Notes: generated by a model not told the origin, from the letters alone. DNA of 8,580 bases from Ferruginibacter sp. (GCA_018882645.1 VERM01000053.1:1-8580), one strand, 5' to 3'; counted from the first letter of the stretch, positions 1-6,697 are shown. Numbers and translations: made by a program.

Positions 1-1092
1 ACCCAGTACAGAAAAATTATAGGTTATGGGAACGATTGGTGTATTTGCAGGTATAGTCTGATTATCAGTACCCGGGGCCGAGACCAATGAAGCCGTTGCA
101 CTTGTGGTTTCAACCAAAATATCAATCGTAACGACTGAGGCGCATCCCGTTCCATTGGGTGTAAATGTGTATGTAGTTGTACCCTCTGTATTGGTTGCAA
201 TTGTTGAAGGGATCCAGATACCATTTATTCCATTGGTAGATTGCAATGGCAATACAGGTGGAGTGCTGTTCAAACACAATGGATCAATTGAATCAAAGGT
301 AGGTACAGTTGCAGATGCACAGGCCCCGCCATTACAATTGTTCCCGTTGATTGATCCATCCTTATCTCTCTGCCATGCTCCGCCATCGGGAATTCTGCTG
401 AATGTTTTACCGGTGGCAGTTGGAGGTATTGCAGAAGTCACATTCGACTGACCCACATAGAAAATTTTTGATGGTGTATTTTCAAAAATCTGTTTTGCCG
501 ATGCCAATGATGCAATGCCACTCGTGCTACAAGTACCCACGATCGAAGGAATGCACGGACTGTCATCCAAATCATCATCAGAACTTATTTTATTCGACTG
601 ACCGGCTGAAACAGTCCAGTATATGGCATCTACAGGAACTCCTGAGGCATCATACAATGCAACCCAACCATCCCCATTGGCCAATACAAAGTTGCCGGTA
701 GTACAATAGTTACTTGTATTTAAATCCGTCTTATAATCAACAGCCAATGGATCAGAAGATGAAGAGGATGTTCCTATCACAAAATGTGATTTGGGTTGAA
801 TGACAGTACCTTGAGGGATGATTATACTGCCTCCTGTCCTGAGTGATGATCCGGGATTAGAGTTTGGAATACTCGCAGTACCAACTATATAACAGGATAT
901 ATCGACTGGCGAACAGCCTGCATTATACAATTCAATATATTCAGTACCGGCAGATATCATACCCTGAGCAGTGATAGGGTAATGAGAAACCTCATTGATT
1001 ACAACCTGTGAGATGCTTCTCTGGGAGCAGATCACAAAAAATGAAACCAGGAAAGCAAAACTGATAATTTTTTTGAAAGGAGAAGAAATCAT
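1..1092 (-). CDS. Secreted lamin-tail-domain surface protein, paralogue of the 1352-3538 gene (3' end outside window)
   Basis: An open frame of 364 codons runs from ATG at 1092 to the left edge without a stop, so the C-terminus is missing. An in-frame stop lies just upstream of this ATG (1114-1116), which fixes the start. Residues 1-29 form a signal peptide (FKK, then a hydrophobic run, cleavage probably SIS|Q). Residues 29-165 resemble a lamin tail domain, with motifs EYIELYNAGCSPVDIS and DGWVALYDASGVPVDAIYW that align with the downstream-numbered paralogue. A linker of about 90 residues includes an acidic stretch SDDDLDD. One cysteine-pair module follows (262-328, C273 and C317), then the beginning of a PKD-like domain (GTDNQT). 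By comparison with the paralogue about 200 residues should remain, including a T9SS type B sorting domain; that is inference. It is probably exported across both membranes and displayed or released. The ligand is unknown. Confidence 0.85.
   Translation of the reverse strand, partial: MISSPFKKIISFAFLVSFFVICSQRSISQVVINEVSHYPITAQGMISAGTEYIELYNAGCSPVDISCYIVGTASIPNSNPGSSLRTGGSIIIPQGTVIQPKSHFVIGTSSSSSDPLAVDYKTDLNTSNYCTTGNFVLANGDGWVALYDASGVPVDAIYWTVSAGQSNKISSDDDLDDSPCIPSIVGTCSTSGIASLASAKQIFENTPSKIFYVGQSNVTSAIPPTATGKTFSRIPDGGAWQRDKDGSINGNNCNGGACASATVPTFDSIDPLCLNSTPPVLPLQSTNGINGIWIPSTIATNTEGTTTYTFTPNGTGCASVVTIDILVETTSATASLVSAPGTDNQTIPANTPIVPITYNFSVLG
109..309 (-). other. Single cysteine-pair module in the left paralogue
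   Basis: Residues 262-328 of the left protein form one copy of the roughly 70-residue module found four times in the neighbouring paralogue. The shared skeleton is TFxxxxPLCLNST, LPxQSTNGINGxW, PSTIATNT, TYTFTP and TGC. The two cysteines (C273, C317) are 44 residues apart, as in the first two modules of the neighbour. Confidence 0.7.
295..321. repeat. 27-bp exact direct repeat, copy 1 (second copy at 2762-2788)
   Basis: The 27 bases here are identical to 2762-2788 and lie in the same frame of the two paralogous surface-protein genes. They encode the junction before the first cysteine-pair module (CASATVPTF). The surrounding sequence is clearly more diverged than this block, which points to a fairly recent duplication or local gene conversion. 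Confidence 0.8.
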
Positions 1093-1293
1093 GATGATAC
1101 AGATATTTAAATTTCAAAGGTTGAAAGTCTTCTTTGCAAAGTCGTAATAAAAATTACAATTTTTATGGTTCGTGGCACTTAAATTAAAATTAACCTTCAC
1201 AATATTATTGAAATTAAACAAACCTGCAATCGATATTATTCAGTTATAGCAACAAGACATTTGCATGATATGCTATGGTTTATTTTAAGCCTG
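1093..1293 (-). promoter_or_regulatory. Upstream region of the left paralogue with candidate promoter
   Basis: About 200 bp of AT-rich noncoding DNA separate the terminator of the preceding gene from the start at 1092. On the minus strand TAATATTG (1207-1200) is one mismatch from the Bacteroidota -7 consensus TAnnTTTG, and a TTG at 1229-1227 lies 19 bp further upstream as a possible -33 element. This would give a leader of about 100 nt. The leader holds a perfect AT-only inverted repeat (9-bp arms, 1147-1155 and 1158-1166, 2-bp spacer) and a 10-bp palindrome CTTTGCAAAG (1132-1141). The promoter assignment rests on motif matching only. Confidence 0.35.
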
Positions 1294-1330
1294 AAATAAA
1301 AAACCGTTTCAAACTTGAATTGAAACGGTT
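1294..1330 (-). terminator. Intrinsic terminator of the 1352-3538 gene
   Basis: Arms 1302-1312 (AACCGTTTCAA) and 1320-1330 (TTGAAACGGTT) are perfectly complementary over 11 bp and enclose a 7-nt loop. Read on the minus strand, the stem begins 21 nt after the stop codon at 1352 and runs directly into TTTTTTATTT (1303-1294). Stem, loop and T-tract together make a standard rho-independent terminator. It ends the probable PorP/SprF-surface protein operon and separates it from the left paralogue. Confidence 0.85.
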
Positions 1331-1351
1331 AAAATTGAAGAGCTATTTGAG

Positions 1352-1627
1352 TTATCTCACAATAGTTACATCGGTTCTTTTTTCTATGGTTTTACCGGAA
1401 TTGAGTGAAAGCACAATTACAGCGTAATAGGTTCCATCAGGAACATATCCTCCTCTGTACCTTCCATCCCATGTGTTTTTGTAATCGTTAGACTCATACA
1501 CTTTACTGCCATATCTGTTATAAACAGCTACTTTTACTTTTTTCAGGCAACTGAAATTGTCATATACTTTCCAAAAATCATTGATGCCGTCTCCGTTAGG
1601 ACTGAAGGAATTGTAAACATTTACACA
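1352..1627 (-). other. Sequence for the T9SS type B (gliding-motility-associated) C-terminal sorting domain
   Basis: Residues 638-728 match the CHU_C/TIGR04131 family pattern: CVNVYNSFSPNGDGINDFW at the start, an NRYGSKVYE strand, NTWDGRY, then VPDGTYYAVI and a basic C-terminus ending TDVTIVR. In this family the domain is the export signal recognised by the type IX system. Unlike short type A signals, it is about 90 residues long and tends to depend on PorP/SprF-like partners. Confidence 0.88.
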
Positions 1628-3538
1628 TTGAGGGTCAGCGACAGTAATGGTTCCGGTAACAGAAACTGGTTCACAATTACCTTTAACAGTTAGTGTGTAA
1701 GTAAATGGAGACCCCACCGAAGTAGTTGGTGCACCACTGATACTCAAGGAACTTGCACCCGGTACAGGGAAAGAATATGTTACACCGTTAGGCAGTCCGG
1801 TTACACTAATTGAAGCGCCGGGAGTTCCCGATGCCGGAAAAAATCCGTATTTGATTGGTGTGATGGGAGAATTGACTGCAACAGTCTGATTATCTGTTCC
1901 CGGATCAGATTCAAGAGTAGCAGATGCATTATTGTCTTGAACCAGCACGGTCAATTTAAACGGATTGGCACACTGTCCGGTAGATGCCGGAGTAAACGTG
2001 TATTCAATATTCCCGGCCACAGCTGTAGAGAGGGAGGCAGGACTCCATTTGCCAATTATACCATTATTGGAAGTTTCAGGTAGAATGGGTTGTATCAATA
2101 TAGCATCTTTACAAAATGGTCCGTATGAATCAAAAGTTGGAGTAACATTTGATGTAACCGTAACATCAAGTGATGCTGATGATGCTGAACATCCGATGGT
2201 AGTATTTGGAGTGAAAGTATAGGTGATAGTACCCTCAGCATTTGTGGCAATTGATGAAGGGCTCCAGGTTCCATCAATACCATTATTAGATTGTGAAGGC
2301 AATGAAGGCGCTGTACTATTTAAACACAAAGGACCAATCGGATTGAATGTTGGCGTAACGTTTGCCGAAACTGTAATATCTAAAGTAGTATTGGAGTTAC
2401 ATCCGGTACCGGTGGGCGTAAATGTGTAAGTAGTAGTTCCTGCAGTATTGGTTGCAATTGTTGAAGGACTCCAGCTTCCGTTGATTCCGTTGGTAGATTG
2501 CAAGGGTAATGATGGTGCTGTACTGTTTAGACACAAAGGACCTACAGGATTGAATGAAGGAGTAATGCCTGCTGTTACAGTGATGTCTATAGATGCGGTA
2601 ATGGCTGTACATCCCGTACTGCTTGGCGAAAATTTATAAGTAACTGTACCCACGGTACTGGTAGATATTGTTGAGGGAATCCATGTTCCGTCAATTCCAT
2701 TGGTGGATTGGGTAGGCAATGAAGGCGGTGTACTACCCTGACACAATGGCCCGATTGGGTTAAAGGTAGGTACAGTTGCAGATGCACATGTTCCTCCATT
2801 GCAATTTTTTGAAGGGGAAGATTTTGTAATTGAAGACGGCATATTTCTTACCCAATCACCTGTACCATCCACTTGTCTGACAAGAATACTGTCAGTAACA
2901 AAATTTCCTCCAGCATATTTCATCAAGGAAGGGTTTGCATTATAAATATCTACGACATTAGACAATGTAGATATCGGACTTCCGGGTGGCAAACACAAGA
3001 CACCGGTAAAATCCGGAAGCGTTGTAATATTTCCCGCACTTGATGACCAATACATCCCATCTATGGGGGTGCCAGATGCATCATACAGAGCGATCCAGCC
3101 ATCTACATTGACAATAGAGAATTTACCCGATCCGCCATAAACACAGTAAGGAACATTTGTTGAGTTGATAACTATATCGATATCTGCAGCAGGAGCAGCT
3201 TCTGCAGGTGCAATTACGATATGAGATTTAGCAGGTATGTTAGCGGCAGGAACATTTGGAATTCTTAATGTACCGCCTTGAACAAGAGTAGAAAAGGGCT
3301 GTGTTCTCATAGCAATATAATAGCCCGCAACATTAACAGGTGAGCAACCGGCATTGTAGATTTCAATATATTCTTTACTACCTGTGTATATCAAACCATT
3401 GGGGGGAGTTCCTGCTGCGAGTTCAGGTCTTACTTTTACCTCATTCAATACAATTTGACCTTTTGAAGAATAACTCAAGAGGACAAACAATAGAGAAAAT
3501 GAAATCAATATTTTTTTATTCATATTCAAAGCAATCAT
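1352..3538 (-). CDS. Secreted lamin-tail-domain protein with four Cys-pair modules and T9SS type B sorting domain
   Basis: This 728-residue protein is complete. The signal peptide ends near residue 28 (SSKG|QIV). A second ATG at residue 6 (3523) gives a more typical signal peptide, MNKKILISF..., and may be the true start; neither ATG has a Shine-Dalgarno. A lamin tail domain covers about 29-165 (EYIEIYNAGCSPVNV; DGWIALYDASGTPID). Four tandem modules of about 70 residues occupy 256-536. A PKD-like domain covers about 540-635 (GTDNQT, GLPNGVTYSF, ISGAPT). Residues 638-728 are the gliding-motility-associated C-terminal domain (FSPNGDGINDFWKV, NRYGSKVYES, WDGRYRGGYVPDGTYY), the type B signal that directs T9SS export. 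The gene lies 55 bp behind the PorP/SprF-family gene with no promoter motif in the gap and ends at a strong terminator, so the two are probably co-transcribed. The binding target is unknown; adhesion is a reasonable guess. Confidence 0.93.
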   Translation of the reverse strand: MIALNMNKKILISFSLLFVLLSYSSKGQIVLNEVKVRPELAAGTPPNGLIYTGSKEYIEIYNAGCSPVNVAGYYIAMRTQPFSTLVQGGTLRIPNVPAANIPAKSHIVIAPAEAAPAADIDIVINSTNVPYCVYGGSGKFSIVNVDGWIALYDASGTPIDGMYWSSSAGNITTLPDFTGVLCLPPGSPISTLSNVVDIYNANPSLMKYAGGNFVTDSILVRQVDGTGDWVRNMPSSITKSSPSKNCNGGTCASATVPTFNPIGPLCQGSTPPSLPTQSTNGIDGTWIPSTISTSTVGTVTYKFSPSSTGCTAITASIDITVTAGITPSFNPVGPLCLNSTAPSLPLQSTNGINGSWSPSTIATNTAGTTTYTFTPTGTGCNSNTTLDITVSANVTPTFNPIGPLCLNSTAPSLPSQSNNGIDGTWSPSSIATNAEGTITYTFTPNTTIGCSASSASLDVTVTSNVTPTFDSYGPFCKDAILIQPILPETSNNGIIGKWSPASLSTAVAGNIEYTFTPASTGQCANPFKLTVLVQDNNASATLESDPGTDNQTVAVNSPITPIKYGFFPASGTPGASISVTGLPNGVTYSFPVPGASSLSISGAPTTSVGSPFTYTLTVKGNCEPVSVTGTITVADPQCVNVYNSFSPNGDGINDFWKVYDNFSCLKKVKVAVYNRYGSKVYESNDYKNTWDGRYRGGYVPDGTYYAVIVLSLNSGKTIEKRTDVTIVR
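1931..2773 (-). repeat. Four tandem ~70-residue Cys-pair modules inside the 728-aa protein
   Basis: The modules are residues 256-324, 325-393, 394-464 and 465-536. Each has the pattern TPTFNPxGPLC, NSTAPSLP, QSxNGIxGxW, SPSxIAT, TYTFTP, GC, then a (L/I)D(I/V)TV strand. The paired cysteines are C266/C310, C336/C380, C405/C450 and C476/C523, spaced 44, 44, 45 and 47 residues apart. The fourth module is the most diverged (GPFCKDAILIQP). The pattern resembles repeats common in Bacteroidota secreted proteins that carry the same sorting domain, probably Ig-like beta-sandwiches with a disulfide; the fold is inferred. Confidence 0.82.
2762..2788. repeat. 27-bp exact direct repeat, copy 2 (first copy at 295-321)
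   Basis: This block is identical over 27 bases to 295-321 and lies at the equivalent site before the first cysteine-pair module of the paralogue. The two copies are 2,467 bp apart in the same orientation, so recombination between them would fuse the two genes in frame and delete the intervening DNA. Confidence 0.8.
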
Positions 3539-3593
3539 AAAAGTCTGTTTAAAGAAAAGATTTTTTGAGCGTTTATTTAAAGGAATGAAAAAC

Positions 3594-4496
3594 CTATTTG
3601 TTGTTTTTCAGATCAAACTGAAGACCTACTTCATGTGCACCGGCGCCGCCATTGAAGATACCAACTGCGGTTTCATAATAATCATATGAGTAAGCGGCAC
3701 GTATATTTTTCAGAATCTTGAATCCTGCCTGTACGCTCCATGATTGTTTTACCCTCCAGTTTAAATTCCACCAAATCTTATCTTGAAAATCGAGTTTGAC
3801 CCCAAAATCAAATTCACTGGGTGAATTTTCAATAAGTCGCACCATGGCATTTGGAATCAAATACATTTCGTCTCCGGTGTGAATGCGGTAATTGGCAGTG
3901 ATATTATAGTGGCGATAGAGTTTTCCGTTTTGTTGAGAATTCGGAACGTTTGCCAATTGTAATTTCGATTGAATCAATTGACTAACGGCAGCGCCTACAC
4001 TAAGTTTGTCATTGGTCCAGTAAATACCTGCACCGGCGTCGACTGCAAATTTATTTGATGCACCGGCAAGTGCTGGGTCAGCTCCCAGCGAAGAAGCCAG
4101 TTTTACTTTATCAATGGCATATTGCAAACCTCTTAATTCCAGCCCCAATCCAAAACGACTTTTATTGTCGCGTGATTTGATATGAAAGGAATAAGCCAAC
4201 TGCGCTCCAGTACGACTCGTAGGACCTGTCTCATCTCTGTAAACATATGAAGCTATACCAGAGTTCAGATTTTTCAACTCAAAATCACCATAAGCCATAT
4301 ACGTTTTGGGATTACCCGGAAAACTGGTCCACATATTTCTGTAAGAAATCCCTACTGAGCTTTTTTGAGCAATGCCGGCAGCAGCAGGATTGTACATAGG
4401 ATTATGCTGCAAATACTGACTCATAAAATGCAATTGCTGTGAATGAGCAGTAGCAACCGTCAATACAATCGATAAAGTAGCTATTAATTTTCTCAT
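3594..4496 (-). CDS. PorP/SprF family type IX secretion system membrane protein
   Basis: This 300-residue protein has a signal peptide of about 19 residues (MRKLIATLSIVLTVATAHS, cleavage before QQ). The family signature follows immediately: FMSQYLQHNPMYNPAAAG at 24-41, then YRNMWTSFPGNPKTY at about 52-66. The remainder alternates short amphipathic strands, as in an outer-membrane beta-barrel, and ends in HEVGLQFDLKNNK. The length fits the family (about 300). SprF of Flavobacterium johnsoniae is needed to secrete the adhesin SprB, and SprF-like proteins are often encoded beside proteins with type B sorting domains. Here the next gene, 55 bp downstream, has exactly such a domain, so a dedicated partner role is likely. 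The gene is probably an accessory SprF-like paralogue rather than the core PorP, because no core T9SS genes are next to it. No Shine-Dalgarno precedes the ATG. Confidence 0.92.
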   Translation of the reverse strand: MRKLIATLSIVLTVATAHSQQLHFMSQYLQHNPMYNPAAAGIAQKSSVGISYRNMWTSFPGNPKTYMAYGDFELKNLNSGIASYVYRDETGPTSRTGAQLAYSFHIKSRDNKSRFGLGLELRGLQYAIDKVKLASSLGADPALAGASNKFAVDAGAGIYWTNDKLSVGAAVSQLIQSKLQLANVPNSQQNGKLYRHYNITANYRIHTGDEMYLIPNAMVRLIENSPSEFDFGVKLDFQDKIWWNLNWRVKQSWSVQAGFKILKNIRAAYSYDYYETAVGIFNGGAGAHEVGLQFDLKNNK

Positions 4497-4543
4497 ATTG
4501 GTTAAAATGTGATGTGTAGTATTAATTTTCCATTAAATCCGCA

Positions 4544-4570
4544 CAATATTAGAAAAAAAATGCCATACAA
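4544..4570 (-). promoter_or_regulatory. Candidate promoter of the PorP/SprF-surface protein operon
   Basis: On the minus strand TAATATTG (4551-4544) is one mismatch from the Bacteroidota -7 element TAnnTTTG, with a TTG at 4570-4568 sixteen bp upstream as a weak -33 element. The start codon is 47 nt further on. The 10-base TAATATTGTG recurs before the left paralogue (1207-1198), which supports a shared promoter type. The short spacer is a weakness. Confidence 0.3.
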
Positions 4571-4689
4571 TTTTATTTTTTACAACTATTTTATACCAAA
4601 GTAATATCATATATTTTTTTTAACTGTCGAGGACACATTACATTATGATTTGTTCTCTAATAAAGAAATATGCATAAAATGAAAAATAA

Positions 4690-4716
4690 TATAAATAAGG
4701 GTGAAATATTTTCACC
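4690..4716 (-). terminator. Possible terminator of ribD
   Basis: A 7-bp inverted repeat, GGTGAAA (4700-4706) and TTTCACC (4710-4716), with a 3-nt loop lies two bases past the ribD stop codon. Read on the minus strand it is followed by CTTATTTATAT, which is T-rich but interrupted. The stem is short and the T-tract is weak, so termination may be partial. The rest of the 222-bp gap 4497-4718 is AT-rich and holds no gene that I can see. Confidence 0.45.
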
Positions 4717-4718
4717 AA

Positions 4719-5762
4719 TCAATCTGCGCGTCTGTAATAGGAAACACTATCATTGCCCGATTGTTGCTTGAACAATAAACGATTATTTTTGAGTTCCGGA
4801 GCAGACAGTCCGGATAGGGTATTCATGGATGTATTGACAATAACTCTGGCTTCATCCCAAATTCCTTTTTCGATAAAAGACTTCAACAAAACACTCCCTC
4901 CTTCTACAATAATTGAATTCCACTCATTTACAAAACACAGTTTCATAAGCGCCGCAATCAAATCTTCTTTTTGGGGAATCTGAAAAAATAAATTATTGCC
5001 GTCATGATGATGTTGATGCTGGTTGATTATCACAGTTGGAACAGAACCATCAAGTAAGTGATGCGTCGAGGGTAATCTGAGGTCCCAATCTACAAAAATT
5101 CTGACTGGATTTTTACCCGGCCAGTGCCGTGTTGTAAGTGACGGATTATCAGAAACAGCTGTTTGGTTGCCTACAATAATAGAGGCTTCTTCACTTCTCC
5201 ATTTGTGAACAATAGTGTCGGTCAAATCATTTGTGATCTTTAAGGGCTTTCTGTCCGAAGTGCCAATAAACCCATCTGCTGTTTGTGCCCATTTTAAAAT
5301 GACATAAGGCCTTTGATGAAGGTGAAAGGTAAAGAAACGCCTGTTCAGCTCTTTAGCTTCTTCTTCAAGGATACCAAACAATACATCCACTCCGGCTTGT
5401 TTAAGTTTCTGTATGCCGGTGCCGTCGACTTTTGAAAACGGGTCCTTGCAGGCGATTACAACAGAAGGGATTTTATTATCAATAATCAAATCCGAACAGG
5501 GAGGTGTTTTCCCATGATGATTACAAGGCTCAAGAGATACGTAAAGAGTGCTATGTACAATCAATCCTGCATCTTCCTCTTTTACACTATTAATGCAATT
5601 TACTTCTGCGTGCGCCTGACCAAATTTCTTATGATATCCCTCCCCGATAATTCTTCCTTCATGAACCAATACCGCACCAACCATTGGATTAGGAGCAACA
5701 TCTGCCAAGCCGATTTCAGCCAGTTGAAGGCACCTTTTCATAAAAATATGATGAGGAAACAT
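4719..5762 (-). CDS. ribD: Bifunctional riboflavin deaminase/reductase RibD
   Basis: RibD carries out the second and third steps of riboflavin synthesis in the cytoplasm: deamination of the diaminohydroxyphosphoribosylaminopyrimidine, then NADPH-dependent reduction of the ribosyl group. The 347-residue length suits a bifunctional enzyme. The N-terminal deaminase domain (about 5-145) shows PNPMVGAVLV at 24-33, the zinc site H51-A-E53 with E53 as the likely proton shuttle, and C80 and C89 in PCNHHGKTPPC. The reductase domain (about 152-345) shows PYVILKWAQTADG, VGNQTAVSDNPSLTTR and VEGGSVLLKSF. All expected zinc ligands are present. The start is supported because HHIFMKRCLQLAE matches the usual N-terminus. 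A histidine-rich loop (HQHQHHHD, 248-254) is unusual but lies between conserved motifs. No other riboflavin gene is in the window. It is divergent from prmC. Confidence 0.96.
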   Translation of the reverse strand: MFPHHIFMKRCLQLAEIGLADVAPNPMVGAVLVHEGRIIGEGYHKKFGQAHAEVNCINSVKEEDAGLIVHSTLYVSLEPCNHHGKTPPCSDLIIDNKIPSVVIACKDPFSKVDGTGIQKLKQAGVDVLFGILEEEAKELNRRFFTFHLHQRPYVILKWAQTADGFIGTSDRKPLKITNDLTDTIVHKWRSEEASIIVGNQTAVSDNPSLTTRHWPGKNPVRIFVDWDLRLPSTHHLLDGSVPTVIINQHQHHHDGNNLFFQIPQKEDLIAALMKLCFVNEWNSIIVEGGSVLLKSFIEKGIWDEARVIVNTSMNTLSGLSAPELKNNRLLFKQQSGNDSVSYYRRAD

Positions 5763-5781
5763 GATGATAAAATTACGTACT

Positions 5782-5789
5782 CAAATTTA
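5782..5789 (-). promoter_or_regulatory. -7 promoter element of ribD
   Basis: Minus-strand TAAATTTG matches the Bacteroidota -7 consensus TAnnTTTG exactly and ends 19 nt before the ribD ATG, giving a leader of about 12 nt. A TTTG lies upstream but at 25 bp spacing, which is too far for a good -33 element. No RFN (FMN) riboswitch fits in the 62-bp gap, so FMN control by that route is unlikely for this gene. No comparably good element is seen for prmC on the plus strand. Confidence 0.45.
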
Positions 5790-5824
5790 TACTTCAGAAA
5801 TAATTATGTTGATACAAATAACCT

Positions 5825-6697
5825 ATGTTTGCTTACGTGACGATTCAAGAAATACATAGGCATTATCTGAATGAATTATCTTTAATTTATTCAAAAAATG
5901 AATCAGCGCAAATCACTCACATGATTTTTGAAGATATTGCAGGTATCAGCCGTTCAGAGATTATCAAAAAACCATTAGAGCCATTGCCTTCTTTAATCAG
6001 TGAAAAACTTGATAGCTGTTTGGCAAGATTGATGCAACATGAACCCGTACAATATGTCATCGGCCATACATGGTTTTACAAACTCAAACTTAAAGTCAAT
6101 CCCACGGTTCTTATTCCCCGTCCGGAAACAGAGGAGCTCGTGTCCGAAGCTGTTGATTTTCTCAAAACAAAAAAACAACCATCAATTCTTGACATAGGTT
6201 CAGGAAGTGGTTGTATCCCTATTGCACTTAAAAAAAATATTCCAGAGGCCGAAGTGAGTTCAATCGATATCAGTAAAGAAGCTCTGGAAATAGCCGGTGA
6301 AAATGCCAAATTAAACGGCGTCTCAGTGAATTTTAAACAGACAGATTTTTTAAGTCAAAAAAACTGGAACACTTTCGGTAAATACCACGTCATTATCAGC
6401 AATCCTCCTTATATACCATTAAGTGAAAAAAATACGATGGACATTAATGTGATCAAATACGAACCATACCTTGCTCTTTTTGTAGACAATCGAAATCCTC
6501 TGATTTTTTATCATAAAATCGCATCTTTTGGAAAATTGCGCCTGAAAAAAGAAGGAAAAATTTTTCTGGAAGTACATGAAAATTATGCACAACAGGTGAA
6601 AGATGTTTTTCAAAATGAAAACTACACAACTGAAGTAAAAAAAGATATTTTCGGAAAAGAAAGAATAATAGTGGCTACTCACTGCCGGTTACAGTAG
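5825..6697 (+). CDS. prmC: Peptide chain release factor N5-glutamine methyltransferase PrmC
   Basis: PrmC (HemK) methylates the glutamine of the GGQ motif in release factors 1 and 2 in the cytoplasm, using S-adenosylmethionine, and so promotes efficient termination of translation. The 290-residue length is normal. The N-terminal helical domain (about 1-95) binds the release factor and contains EPVQYVIGHTWFY at 73-85. LIPRPETEELV lies at 96-106. The methyltransferase domain shows the SAM-binding motif LDIGSGSGC at 122-130, an acidic residue D148 after the second strand, and the catalytic NPPY at 193-196, which positions the glutamine. The only plus-strand gene here, it starts 62 bp from divergent ribD, and its last 23 bp overlap the 3' end of exbD. 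No Shine-Dalgarno is seen. An out-of-frame ATG lies at 5806. I find no terminator after it. Confidence 0.96.
   Translation: MFAYVTIQEIHRHYLNELSLIYSKNESAQITHMIFEDIAGISRSEIIKKPLEPLPSLISEKLDSCLARLMQHEPVQYVIGHTWFYKLKLKVNPTVLIPRPETEELVSEAVDFLKTKKQPSILDIGSGSGCIPIALKKNIPEAEVSSIDISKEALEIAGENAKLNGVSVNFKQTDFLSQKNWNTFGKYHVIISNPPYIPLSEKNTMDINVIKYEPYLALFVDNRNPLIFYHKIASFGKLRLKKEGKIFLEVHENYAQQVKDVFQNENYTTEVKKDIFGKERIIVATHCRLQ

Noticed and set aside
104..701. Plus-strand open frames opposite the left surface-protein gene
   Set aside because: They lie antisense to a continuous minus-strand frame with clear domain homology to its neighbour. Their products show no recognisable domain and are explained by low stop-codon density opposite Thr/Ser-rich repeats.
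1..1092. Possibility that the left gene is a broken pseudogene
   Set aside because: A direct reading shows one uninterrupted frame of 364 codons from ATG to the window edge with normal domain content. The lack of a stop is only the window boundary.
1965..2639. Series of plus-strand open frames with similar protein sequences (VAIVEGLQLPLIPLVDCKGN and relatives)
   Set aside because: Their similarity to each other is the antisense image of the tandem modules in the minus-strand protein. Their period matches the module length, so they are not a gene family.
1931..2773. CRISPR-like or noncoding tandem repeat
   Set aside because: The repeat unit is about 207-216 bp, diverged at third positions and in frame with the protein, so it is a coding repeat. 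There are no short conserved repeats with unique spacers.
4497..4718. Small gene or RNA in the 222-bp gap between ribD and the PorP/SprF-like gene
   Set aside because: The stretch is very AT-rich with frequent stops. Only a weak ribD terminator and a candidate promoter can be supported.
5763..5824. FMN riboswitch controlling ribD
   Set aside because: The gap is only 62 bp and the predicted leader about 12 nt, far shorter than an RFN element. No RFN-like conserved segments are visible.
5993..6682. Minus-strand open frames opposite prmC
   Set aside because: They are antisense to a gene with all PrmC motifs intact, and their Phe- and Ser-rich products look like shadows of AT-rich coding sequence.
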